From assembly GCF_003710105.1 (NCBI RefSeq), contig NZ_CP033325.1, positions 1,860,001 through 1,924,000 of the forward strand: a stretch of 64,000 nt of DNA. Direction: 5' to 3'. Every line of letters starts with the position of its first letter. Position 1 is the stretch's first letter. This DNA is from Georgenia faecalis. Lineage in GTDB: Bacteria > Actinomycetota > Actinomycetes > Actinomycetales > Actinomycetaceae. The position numbers and the translations under genes were made by a program. A model generated the notes under the pieces. That model did not search any database and was not told the origin of the DNA. It saw nothing but the letters and a program-made list of their open reading frames with translations. Below, in pieces: positions 44,190 to 51,745 of this stretch.

Positions 44190-45032
44190 GTGGTGTCCGC
44201 GCTGGAACGGGTGACGCCGGCCCTGGCCTGCCCGGTGTGCACCGCGGGGCTCACCCTGGGCGCGGGAACGCTGCGCTGCAGCGGCGGCCACGCCTTCGAC
44301 GTCGCCCGCCAGGGCTACGCCTCCCTCCAGCGCGGCGGCGCCCCGGCCGTGACCGGGGACACGGCCGCGATGGTGGCGGCGCGCGACGCCTTCCTCGGGC
44401 GCGGCCACTACGCGCCCCTCGCGCGGGCGCTGCGGGACGCCGTCGCCGGCGTGACCGACGACGGCCTGTGCGTCGACCTCGCCGGGGGCACCGGGTACTA
44501 CCTGCGGGCGGTGCTCGAGGACCGGCCGGGCCTCCTCGGCCTCGACCTCGACCTGTCCAAGCCGGCGCTGCGTCGGGCCGCGCGCGCCCACGAACGGCTG
44601 GCCGCCGCGGCGGCGGACGTGTGGCAGCCGCTGCCGGTGCGCACCGGCGCCGCCGCCGTCGTGCTCAGCGTGTTCGGGCCGCGCAACGGCCCGGAGATCC
44701 GCCGGGTCCTCACCCCCGGGGTCGGCCGGCTCCTCCTCGTCGCGCCGACGCCGGCGCACCTGGGCGAGCTCGTCGGCCCGCTGGGCCTGCTCGCCGTCGA
44801 CCCGCGCAAGGCCGAGCGGCTCGACGCCCGCCTGAAGGGGCTGGAGCAGGTCACCGAGACCGCGGTGACCTACCGGGCGTCGATGGGCCACGCCGACGTC
44901 GCCGAGCTCGCCCTCATGGGCCCGAGCGCCCACCACGTGGCGGCCGACGAGCTGCGCGCGCGCGCCGCAGCCCTGCCCGACCGCGTCCACGTCACCGTCT
45001 CGGTGACGCTCTCCTCCTTCGCCGCCGCCTGA
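44190..45032 (+). CDS. 23S rRNA (guanine-N1)-methyltransferase of the RlmA family
   Basis: A 280-residue SAM methyltransferase. An N-terminal zinc ribbon, ACPVC then CSGGHAFD, is typical of RlmA(I)/RlmA(II)/TlrB, followed by ARQGYASLQ, then CVDLAGGTGYYLRAVL for SAM, and VFGPRNGPEIRRVL. RlmA methylates G745 or G748 of 23S rRNA. The start is one of the GTGs at 44184, 44190 or 44193; GGAGG at 44180 favours 44190 or 44193. A TACGGT box lies at 44170. Confidence 0.87.
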   Translation: MVSALERVTPALACPVCTAGLTLGAGTLRCSGGHAFDVARQGYASLQRGGAPAVTGDTAAMVAARDAFLGRGHYAPLARALRDAVAGVTDDGLCVDLAGGTGYYLRAVLEDRPGLLGLDLDLSKPALRRAARAHERLAAAAADVWQPLPVRTGAAAVVLSVFGPRNGPEIRRVLTPGVGRLLLVAPTPAHLGELVGPLGLLAVDPRKAERLDARLKGLEQVTETAVTYRASMGHADVAELALMGPSAHHVAADELRARAAALPDRVHVTVSVTLSSFAAA

Positions 45033-45073
45033 GCCCGCGGGGGCCGGCCACGCACGCCGGTTCCGCCTCCCCG

Positions 45074-45118
45074 ACTAGATAGCCGCGCCCAATAGGTAGA
45101 CAGGCATACTAGATAGCC
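45074..45118 (+). promoter_or_regulatory. Direct repeats ACTAGATAGCC, likely PadR operator
   Basis: ACTAGATAGCC occurs at 45074-45084 and 45108-45118, 34 bases apart, just before the PadR start; GATCTAGCC follows at the start codon. This AT-rich stretch stands out from its surroundings and probably holds promoter and autoregulatory operator. Confidence 0.6.
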
Positions 45119-45131
45119 ATACGATCTAGCC

Positions 45132-45551
45132 ATGACGACACAAGCCTGGCCGAGCGAGTGGCTGCGCGGCGTCCTCGAGGTGTGCGTCCTGCGGGCGGTG
45201 GCCGAGGCCCCCACCTACGGGTACGCCATCGCCGCCGACCTCGAGGCCGCCGGGCTCGGCTCCATCAAGGGCGGCACGCTCTACCCGCTCCTCACCCGGT
45301 TCGAGAAGGCCGGCGTCATCGCGCCGGAGTGGCGCACCGGCGAGGGGGGCCCGGCCCGCAAGTACTACGCGCTCACCGACCGGGGCCGCACCGAGCTCGC
45401 GGAGCTGTCCGCGCGCTGGTCGGAGTTCGCCCGGACGGTCACCGACCACCTCGCGCCCTCCCCCGACCGCGGCACCCCCGCTGCCCCACCCGCGGGCCGC
45501 GACCACCCCGGCGCCCCGGCGCCCGCCCCCTCCCGAAAGGCCTCCTCATGA
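45132..45551 (+). CDS. PadR-family transcriptional repressor
   Basis: A 139-residue winged-helix regulator. EWLRGVLEVCVLRAVAEAPTYGYAIAADL and GTLYPLLTRFEKAGVIAPEW are the classic PadR helices, with KYYALTDRGR in the wing. The last 35 residues are Pro/Ala-rich. The start overlaps a repeat region that may be its own operator. Its stop overlaps the start of the next gene (ATGA), which codes for the usual PadR partner. Confidence 0.92.
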   Translation: MTTQAWPSEWLRGVLEVCVLRAVAEAPTYGYAIAADLEAAGLGSIKGGTLYPLLTRFEKAGVIAPEWRTGEGGPARKYYALTDRGRTELAELSARWSEFARTVTDHLAPSPDRGTPAAPPAGRDHPGAPAPAPSRKASS

Positions 45552-46255
45552 CCAGGAACGACAACGCTCTGGACAGCGCGTGGGAGAGCGACTTCATCGT
45601 CGAGCTCCGCCTGCGGGACGTCGACGGCCACGCGATCGGCGACGCCCTCGAGCAGGTCCGGTCCCACTGCGCCGAGAGCGGGCAGAGCGCGCGCGAGGCC
45701 TTCGGCGACCCGGTGGCCTACGCGCGGACCCTCGACCTGCCGGCCGAGCCCCTGGGCCTCGGCGTCGTCATCGCCCGCAGCGTCGCCGCCATCGCCTCGA
45801 TGTTCCTCACGCTGTGGGGCTTCACCGCGTGGCTGGACGGCGAGGGCTTCACCCTCACGCTCGGCCACGTCGCCGTCGTCGCCCTGCTGGTCGGCGCGGT
45901 GCTCATGCTCCCGCGCCTGCTCTCCGTCATCGTCCGGCACCCGTGGTGGTCGGGGCTCGTCATGGGCGCGGTCGTCGCCGGGACGGTCGTGGTCCAGGTG
46001 CTCCTCACGCAGCCGCTGGTCGTCCTTCCCACGCCCGTCGTCATGGCCGTCGGTGCCGCCGGGCTCCTCGCGACGTCCCTGTGGGAGGTGCTCTCCGCCG
46101 ACGCCGACGCGGACCCCGTGGTCAGCCCGGTGACCGGGCGCGAGGACGAGGACACCCGCGCCGGTCGGATCATGGCCGCCCTCACGCCGTGGCTGCTGCC
46201 CCTCGCCACCGTCGTCCTCATGGTCCTGCTCGCCGTCCTCGACCGGCTCACCTGA
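45548..46255 (+). CDS. HAAS-type membrane partner of PadR
   Basis: A 235-residue protein. Residues 1-65 form a helical HAAS/DUF1700-like domain (FIVELRLRDVDGHAIGDALE), followed by about five membrane segments, among them RSVAAIASMFLTLWGF and VVLPTPVVMAVGAAGLL. PadR-HAAS pairs are common stress-sensing modules of actinobacteria and firmicutes. The two genes overlap and should be cotranslated. Function of the membrane part is unknown. Confidence 0.8.
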   Translation: MTRNDNALDSAWESDFIVELRLRDVDGHAIGDALEQVRSHCAESGQSAREAFGDPVAYARTLDLPAEPLGLGVVIARSVAAIASMFLTLWGFTAWLDGEGFTLTLGHVAVVALLVGAVLMLPRLLSVIVRHPWWSGLVMGAVVAGTVVVQVLLTQPLVVLPTPVVMAVGAAGLLATSLWEVLSADADADPVVSPVTGREDEDTRAGRIMAALTPWLLPLATVVLMVLLAVLDRLT

Positions 46256-46276
46256 GCGAGTGCGCCCCGGAGCCCC

Positions 46277-47551
46277 TCAGAAGCCCGTCTCGGTAGGCCG
46301 CGGGTAGTACCGGCGGAAGTCCCGTACGAGGTTGAGCGTGCTCAGCGCGCGGTAGCGCCGGCGCCGCAGGTTGCGGTCGGCCGGGTAGTCCAGCGGGTGC
46401 GCGAACCCCTCCGTGCGCCGCACCTGGGCGAGGCGCTGGCGCAGCGCCGGGTCGGGCACGTACCGCCGCACGAGCGACCAGGGCAGGTAGGAGTACACCC
46501 CGACGTGCTGGTGAGCGGCGTCCGCCGGGTCGCCGCCCGGGCCGGGCCGCCCGCCGCTCGCGGCGACGTCCGGGCAGTAGTCCTCGACGACGGCCCGCGC
46601 CGGGTTCCGCCCGGCCACGTTGACGTAGTAGTTGGGCCGCCCGATCCGGGGGTTGAGGTCGAGGAAGCGACCGCGCCCGTCCCGGGGGTCGACCTTGATG
46701 TCGAAGTTGGCGAAGCCCGTGAAGCGCAGCTCGCGCAGGATGGCGGCCGCCTGCTCGGCGAGCCCGGGCTGCGGCACCGTGAGGATGGTCGCCGAGTTGC
46801 CGAGCATGGTCGGCGCGTGCAGGCCGAGGATGAGCTGGCCGGACGCCATCATCGTCACCCGGCCCGTGCGGTCGACGTAGCACGTGACGGTCCGCCCCCA
46901 CGTGTCGTCCCCCGGGACGAGCTCCTGGACGACGACGACGTCCCGGTAGCCGGCGGCCGCGATCCGGCCCAGGACGGCGGCGGCCTCGGCTGGGTCGGCC
47001 GCGCTGTACACCTTCTTCTTCCCCGGGTAGCTCATGAGGAGGTGCTCGGCGCTCACCGCCGGCTTGAGGACGACCGGGAAGGTGAGGTCGAGCGCCGGGG
47101 GCGCCCAGCCCGGCGCCCCGGCCCCGGCGAGGTCGACGCTGCGCGAGGCGGGCACGGGGATCCCCAGGCGGCGGCAGATCCGGTCGAGCTCGACCTTGTC
47201 GCCCGCGGCGGCCAGGACGTCGTCGTCGGCGAAGGGGACGACGTAGCGCTCGGCGAGCACGGCCCGGTGCCGCCGGACCAGGTCGATCTCGTGCTCCGCG
47301 TTGACCATGAGGAGGTGCTGCTCGCCGGGGTGCGCCGCGGCGACGTCGAGGAGCGCCTGGACGATCCGCTCCTCGCTGGAGCCCTGGCCGGTGAAGACCG
47401 CGTCGATGATCCGCGAGTCGTTGATCGGGCCGCGCGGGGAGTTCGCCACGACGGTCGAGCGCACGCCGTATGCCTCGTGGAACGACCGGGCGATGGAGTA
47501 CACCCCGAGGTCGGTGCCGAGGATGACGGGTCGTAGGCGCGGGGCGGGCAC
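46277..47551 (-). CDS. ATP-grasp carboxylate-amine ligase
   Basis: A 424-residue ATP-grasp protein. Marks are VILGTDLGVYSIARSFHEAY, the ATP lysine in FPVVLKPAVSAEH with YPGKKKVY, QELVPGDDTWGRTVT, and the metal-binding FANFDIKVDPRDGRGRFLDL followed by NPRIGRPN. The family includes D-aspartate ligases that add a side chain to the peptidoglycan stem lysine. With the FemAB genes nearby, a cell-wall role is plausible but not shown. Divergent from DUF3000. Confidence 0.82.
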   Translation of the reverse strand: MPAPRLRPVILGTDLGVYSIARSFHEAYGVRSTVVANSPRGPINDSRIIDAVFTGQGSSEERIVQALLDVAAAHPGEQHLLMVNAEHEIDLVRRHRAVLAERYVVPFADDDVLAAAGDKVELDRICRRLGIPVPASRSVDLAGAGAPGWAPPALDLTFPVVLKPAVSAEHLLMSYPGKKKVYSAADPAEAAAVLGRIAAAGYRDVVVVQELVPGDDTWGRTVTCYVDRTGRVTMMASGQLILGLHAPTMLGNSATILTVPQPGLAEQAAAILRELRFTGFANFDIKVDPRDGRGRFLDLNPRIGRPNYYVNVAGRNPARAVVEDYCPDVAASGGRPGPGGDPADAAHQHVGVYSYLPWSLVRRYVPDPALRQRLAQVRRTEGFAHPLDYPADRNLRRRRYRALSTLNLVRDFRRYYPRPTETGF

Positions 47552-47651
47552 GGGGCCTCCTTCTCAAGCGGCGCTCCCCGGGGTGCCCGGGGGCCCGCGG
47601 AGTCTATCGCCGCCGCCCGGCGCGCCTCCGTCCCGCGCCCCCGCCGACGCC

Positions 47652-47657
47652 TAGCCT
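47652..47657 (+). promoter_or_regulatory. Putative -10 box (TAGCCT) of a leaderless gene
   Basis: TAGCCT is followed by 6 bases and the GTG of the DUF3000 gene at 47664. No ribosome site is seen. Confidence 0.5.
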
Positions 47658-47663
47658 GGCCGG

Positions 47664-48239
47664 GTGAACACCGACGGGCCCGCGATCCCGCAGGACTTCG
47701 AGGCGGCGCTCCTCAGCCTGCGCGGCCTGCGGCAGCGCCCCGAGCTCCACCTCGAGGAGGTGCCGGCGCCCACCCGGATCGCGCCGTACGCCCTGGCGCT
47801 CACCGGCGAGGTGAACGAGACCCGCGACCCGGACACCATCCTCGGCTCCGGCCGGTTCGTCGTCCTCCACGACCCCGAGGGCCAGAGCGCGTGGGGCGGC
47901 ACGTTCCGGGTCATCGTCCTCGCGCGCGCCGAGCTGGAGGACGAGCTCGGCACGGACCCGCTGCTCGGGGAGGTCGGGTGGGCCTGGCTCACCGACGCCC
48001 TCGCCGAGGAGGGAGCGCGGCACGAGCGGCTGTCGGGCACGGTGACCCGGGTGCTGTCGGAGAGCTTCGGCGGCCTCGAGCTGTCGAGCCGCGCCGTGGA
48101 GATCGAGGTGCGCGCGTCGTGGACGCCGTCGACGACGGACCTCGGACCGCACCTGGCGGCCTGGGCGCGCCTGCTGTGCTCAGCCTGCGGCCTCGAGCCG
48201 CTTCCCGAGAACGTCACCGCGCTCGGCCGGCGGCACTGA
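47664..48239 (+). CDS. DUF3000 domain protein
   Basis: A 191-residue actinobacterial protein with the DUF3000 marks FEAALLSLRGLRQRPELHLE, RIAPYALALTGEVN and ASGRFVVLHDPEGQ-like SGRFVVLHDPEGQSAWGGTF. Function unknown. The gene is conserved beside RNase D and dxs in many actinobacteria; here RNase D follows 35 bases later. GTG start after a TAGCCT box. Confidence 0.88.
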   Translation: MNTDGPAIPQDFEAALLSLRGLRQRPELHLEEVPAPTRIAPYALALTGEVNETRDPDTILGSGRFVVLHDPEGQSAWGGTFRVIVLARAELEDELGTDPLLGEVGWAWLTDALAEEGARHERLSGTVTRVLSESFGGLELSSRAVEIEVRASWTPSTTDLGPHLAAWARLLCSACGLEPLPENVTALGRRH

Positions 48240-48261
48240 CCGCCGTGCCCGGTCCGGGACA

Positions 48262-48267
48262 TACGGT
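48262..48267 (+). promoter_or_regulatory. Putative -10 box (TACGGT) of leaderless RNase D
   Basis: TACGGT, 7 bases, then the ATG at 48275. AGGGGAC between them could alternatively be a weak ribosome site. Confidence 0.45.
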
Positions 48268-48274
48268 AGGGGAC

Positions 48275-49501
48275 ATGGAACCCATCGCCGACGCCGAGCC
48301 GCTGCGACCCCTGCTCGAGCCGGCCGACGGCGTCCCCGACGTCACGAGCACCCCCGAGGCCCTCGCGGAGGTGACCGCCGCGCTCGCCGCCGGCACCGGA
48401 CCGGTCGCCGTGGACGTCGAGCGCGCCTCCGGGTACCGGTACGGGCAGAGTGCCTACCTCGTCCAGCTGCGCCGTGAGGGGGCGGGCACCGTCCTCATCG
48501 ATCCCGTCCCCCTGCGGGACCTCAGCGAGCTGGGCGCCGCCCTCGCCGGGACCGAGTGGGTGCTGCACGCCGCCAACCAGGACCTGCCGAGCCTGCGTGC
48601 GCTCGGCCTGGTGCCCGACGCCCTCTTCGACACCGAGCTCGCCGCCCGCCTCCTCGGCCGCGACCGGGTGGGCCTGGGCCACATCGTCGCCGAGGAGCTG
48701 GGGATCACCCTGGCGAAGGAGCACTCGGCGGCGGACTGGTCGACGCGGCCGCTGCCCGCGGACTGGCTCCGTTACGCCGCCCTCGACGTCGAGCTCCTCG
48801 TCGAGCTGCGCGACCGGCTCGCCGCCGACCTCGCCGCGGCCGGCAAGCTCGAGTGGGCGCAGGAGGAGTTCGAGGCGGTGCGCACCGCTCCTCCGGCCCC
48901 GCCGCGGGTGGACCCCTGGCGGCGCACCTCGGGGATGCACACGGTGCGCACCGACCGGGGCGCCGCGGTCGTGCGCGAGATGTGGCAGGCCCGGGAGGAC
49001 CTGGCCCGGCGGGTGGACCGCTCCCCCGGTCGGGTCCTGCCCGACGCCGCCATCGTCGCCGCCGCCCATGCGCTGCCCGCCAGCGAGGCCGACCTCCTCG
49101 CCCTGCCCCCCTTCACCGGCCGGGGCGCCCGCCGGCACGCGGCGCACTGGTGGGGCGCGGTCGAGCGTGCCCTCGCCCTGCCCCGGGACGAGCTCCCGCC
49201 CCGCCGCGCCCCGGGCGACCCGACCACACCGCCGCCCCCACGCGCGTGGGCGGCCAAGGCGCCCGACGCCGCGGCGCGGCTCGAGGCGGTCCGGGGCGCG
49301 GTCCGTGGCCTCGCGGCCGAGGTGGCCGTCCCGCAGGAGAACCTCCTCGCCCCGGCGATCCAGCGCCAGCTCGCGTGGACACCACCCGAGGCGACCGAGT
49401 CCGCCGTCGCCGAGGCGATGACGGCCCTCGGAGCGCGCCGCTGGCAGGTCGGCCTGCTCGCGGCGCCGGTGGCGGCAGCCCTCACGGCGACGGCGGACTG
49501 A
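48275..49501 (+). CDS. rnd: Ribonuclease D, HRDC-domain exonuclease
   Basis: A 408-residue 3'-5' exonuclease likely trimming tRNA ends. DEDD motifs: VAVDVERASGYRYGQSAYLV (Asp-x-Glu), HAANQDLPSL (Asp), and LRYAALDVELLVEL (final Asp). The HRDC domain (WQAREDLARRVDRSPGRVLP) is at about 225-300. The C-terminal part is extended, as in other actinobacterial versions. It follows DUF3000 and may be independently transcribed. Confidence 0.92.
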   Translation: MEPIADAEPLRPLLEPADGVPDVTSTPEALAEVTAALAAGTGPVAVDVERASGYRYGQSAYLVQLRREGAGTVLIDPVPLRDLSELGAALAGTEWVLHAANQDLPSLRALGLVPDALFDTELAARLLGRDRVGLGHIVAEELGITLAKEHSAADWSTRPLPADWLRYAALDVELLVELRDRLAADLAAAGKLEWAQEEFEAVRTAPPAPPRVDPWRRTSGMHTVRTDRGAAVVREMWQAREDLARRVDRSPGRVLPDAAIVAAAHALPASEADLLALPPFTGRGARRHAAHWWGAVERALALPRDELPPRRAPGDPTTPPPPRAWAAKAPDAAARLEAVRGAVRGLAAEVAVPQENLLAPAIQRQLAWTPPEATESAVAEAMTALGARRWQVGLLAAPVAAALTATAD

Positions 49502-49563
49502 GCCCGGGGGACCCGCTACGGTGATAGGTGATACCGACAGTGCCGTCTATCACCGGAGCGCCG

Positions 49564-51672
49564 ATGTCCCCCGCCACCAGCCCCACGCCCGCCCCCACCA
49601 CGGTGACCGCCGAGGACGTCGACCTCGGGACCGGCACGCTCGCGCTCGTGCGCCTCGTGCCGCCCGACGGGCGCCCACCCACGCTGGGGGTGCACACCCT
49701 CGAGGCGTTGCGGGCGACCCTCGCCGAGGTCGCCGCCCGGGCGCATGCGGGTGAGCTCGTCGCCGTCGCGCTGACGGGCACCACGGACGCCTTCGCCGCG
49801 GGCGCGGACCTCGACGTCGTCGCGACGGTCACGGATGCGGCCGACGCCCGCCGGATCGCCGAGGCGGGCCACGCGGTGGTCGCCGCGCTCGGCGACCTGC
49901 CGGTGCCGACGTTCGCCCTGGTGGGCGGCCTCGCACTCGGCGGCGGGCTCGAGCTCGCCCTGGCCTGCACGTACCGGGCGGCGGCGGCCGACGTCCGCGC
50001 GCTCGGGCTGCCCGAGACCCAGCTGGGGCTCGTCCCCGGCTGGGGCGGGTGCTCCCTGCTCCCCCGGCTCCTCGGCCCCGAGGCCGCCCTCCAGGTCATC
50101 ATCGACCAGCCCCCGCGGCGGGCGCTCCTCGACGCCCAGGGCGCCCTGGAGCTCGGCCTCGTCGACACCGTGCAGCGCCCCGGCGAGGACTTCCTGCCCG
50201 GGGCCCTCAGCTGGGTGGTCGAGGTGCTCACCGGCGCCATCGAGCCGCCGCGCCCCGACCGCACGGCCGACGCCGCCGCGTGGGACGCCGCGGTGGCGGC
50301 CCGGCGCGGCGCCGCCGACCGGCGCGCCGCCGGGGGCGCCCCGGCCGCGGCCCGCGCGCTGGCGCTCGTCGAGGCCGCCCGCACGGCCACCCGGGCCGAG
50401 GCGTTCGCCGCCGAGGACGACGCGCTCGTCGAGCTCATCATGTCCGACCAGCTCCGGGCCGGTCTGTACGCCCAGCGCCTCACCCGCCGCCGGGCCAAGG
50501 CCCCGACCGGGGCGCCGGCGGCCGAGCTGGCGCGACCCGTCCGCCGGATCGGCGTCATCGGCGCCGGCCTCATGGCCAGCCAGCTCGCCCTGCTCCTCGC
50601 CTCCCGGCTGCGCGTCCCGGTGACCATGCGCGACCTCGACGCCGACCGCGCCGAGGCCGGGCTCGCGGCGGTGCGCGCCGGTGCGGCCGGCCTCGCCCGG
50701 TCCGGGCGCCTGACGCCGGCCGACGCCGAGGCCGTCGTCGCCCGGGTGCACGCCACGACGGACCTGGCGGACCTCGCGGACGCCGACCTCGTCATCGAGG
50801 CCGTCTTCGAAGAGCTCGACGTCAAGCGCGCGGTGTTCGCCGAGGTGGAGGGCGTGGTCCGGCCCGACTGCATCCTCGCCACCAACACCTCCGCGCTGTC
50901 GGTCACGGCGATGGCCGACGCCCTCGCCCACCCGGCCCGCCTGGTGGGGCTGCACTTCTTCAACCCGGTGGCGCAGATGCCGTTGGTGGAGGTGGTGCGG
51001 GCGCCGCGCACCGACGACGCCGCGTACGCCACGGCGTTCGCGGTGGCCGCCGCCTGCCGCAAGACCGCCGTGGCGGTCGCCGACGCGCCGGGCTTCGTCG
51101 TCAACCGGCTCCTCGTCCGGCTCCTCGGCGAGGTCCTCGGGGCCTGCGAGGAGGGCACCTCCCTCGCCGACGCCGAGCGCGCCCTGGCGCCCATGGGTCT
51201 GCCCATGGGCCCGTTCCCGCTGCTTCAGCTCGTCGGGCCGGCGGTGGCGGCGCACGTCCTCCACACGCTGCGCGCGGAGCTCGGCGACCGGTACCCCGCC
51301 TCACCCGGCCTCGACCGCCTCGTCGCCGAGGGCGAGCCGCTCGTGGCCTTCGAGGGCCGGCCGAGCGCGTCGTCACGGGTGCGGCCCGAGATCGCCGGCT
51401 ACTTCGGCTCCCGCCCGCTCGCGGAGCCGCTCGACGCCGACGGCGTCCTCCACCGCGTCCAGGAGGCGCTGGCGCAGGAGGCGGGCGCGCTGCTCGCGGA
51501 CGGCGTCGTCGCCGGCCCCGAGGACGTCGACGTGGCGATGATCCTCGGCGCGGGCTGGCCGCTGCACAACGGCGGCCTCACCCCCTACCTCGACCGGAGC
51601 GGGGCGTCCGAGCGGGTGCTGGGCCGCCGCTTCCTCGCCCCCGGCGTCGCGAGCCTGGCCGCCGCCGGCTGA
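49564..51672 (+). CDS. FadJ-like enoyl-CoA hydratase/3-hydroxyacyl-CoA dehydrogenase
   Basis: A 702-residue two-domain beta-oxidation protein. The N-terminal hydratase half contains FALVGGLALGGGLELALACTY and ETQLGLVPGWGG. The dehydrogenase half has IGVIGAGLMASQLALLLASR for NAD, VIEAVFEELDVKRAVF, NTSALSVTAMA, GLHFFNPVAQMPLVEVV with catalytic His, and DAPGFVVNRLL. The ATG at 49564 is chosen; a GTG at 49528 just after a TACGGT box is an alternative adding 12 residues. No thiolase gene is adjacent, so it may act in trans. Confidence 0.9.
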   Translation: MSPATSPTPAPTTVTAEDVDLGTGTLALVRLVPPDGRPPTLGVHTLEALRATLAEVAARAHAGELVAVALTGTTDAFAAGADLDVVATVTDAADARRIAEAGHAVVAALGDLPVPTFALVGGLALGGGLELALACTYRAAAADVRALGLPETQLGLVPGWGGCSLLPRLLGPEAALQVIIDQPPRRALLDAQGALELGLVDTVQRPGEDFLPGALSWVVEVLTGAIEPPRPDRTADAAAWDAAVAARRGAADRRAAGGAPAAARALALVEAARTATRAEAFAAEDDALVELIMSDQLRAGLYAQRLTRRRAKAPTGAPAAELARPVRRIGVIGAGLMASQLALLLASRLRVPVTMRDLDADRAEAGLAAVRAGAAGLARSGRLTPADAEAVVARVHATTDLADLADADLVIEAVFEELDVKRAVFAEVEGVVRPDCILATNTSALSVTAMADALAHPARLVGLHFFNPVAQMPLVEVVRAPRTDDAAYATAFAVAAACRKTAVAVADAPGFVVNRLLVRLLGEVLGACEEGTSLADAERALAPMGLPMGPFPLLQLVGPAVAAHVLHTLRAELGDRYPASPGLDRLVAEGEPLVAFEGRPSASSRVRPEIAGYFGSRPLAEPLDADGVLHRVQEALAQEAGALLADGVVAGPEDVDVAMILGAGWPLHNGGLTPYLDRSGASERVLGRRFLAPGVASLAAAG

Positions 51673-51681
51673 GCCGTGCGG

Positions 51682-51704
51682 GGCCACCCCCGGGAGGGGT
51701 GGCC
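51682..51704 (+). terminator. Hairpin terminator after the FadJ-like gene
   Basis: GGCCACCCC and GGGGTGGCC pair over 9 bp with a 5-base loop, 10 bases downstream of the stop, followed by TTGCC. Confidence 0.65.
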
Positions 51705-51745
51705 TTGCCCCGCGCGCGGTGACGCCGGCACAGGCCGGCGGGTCG

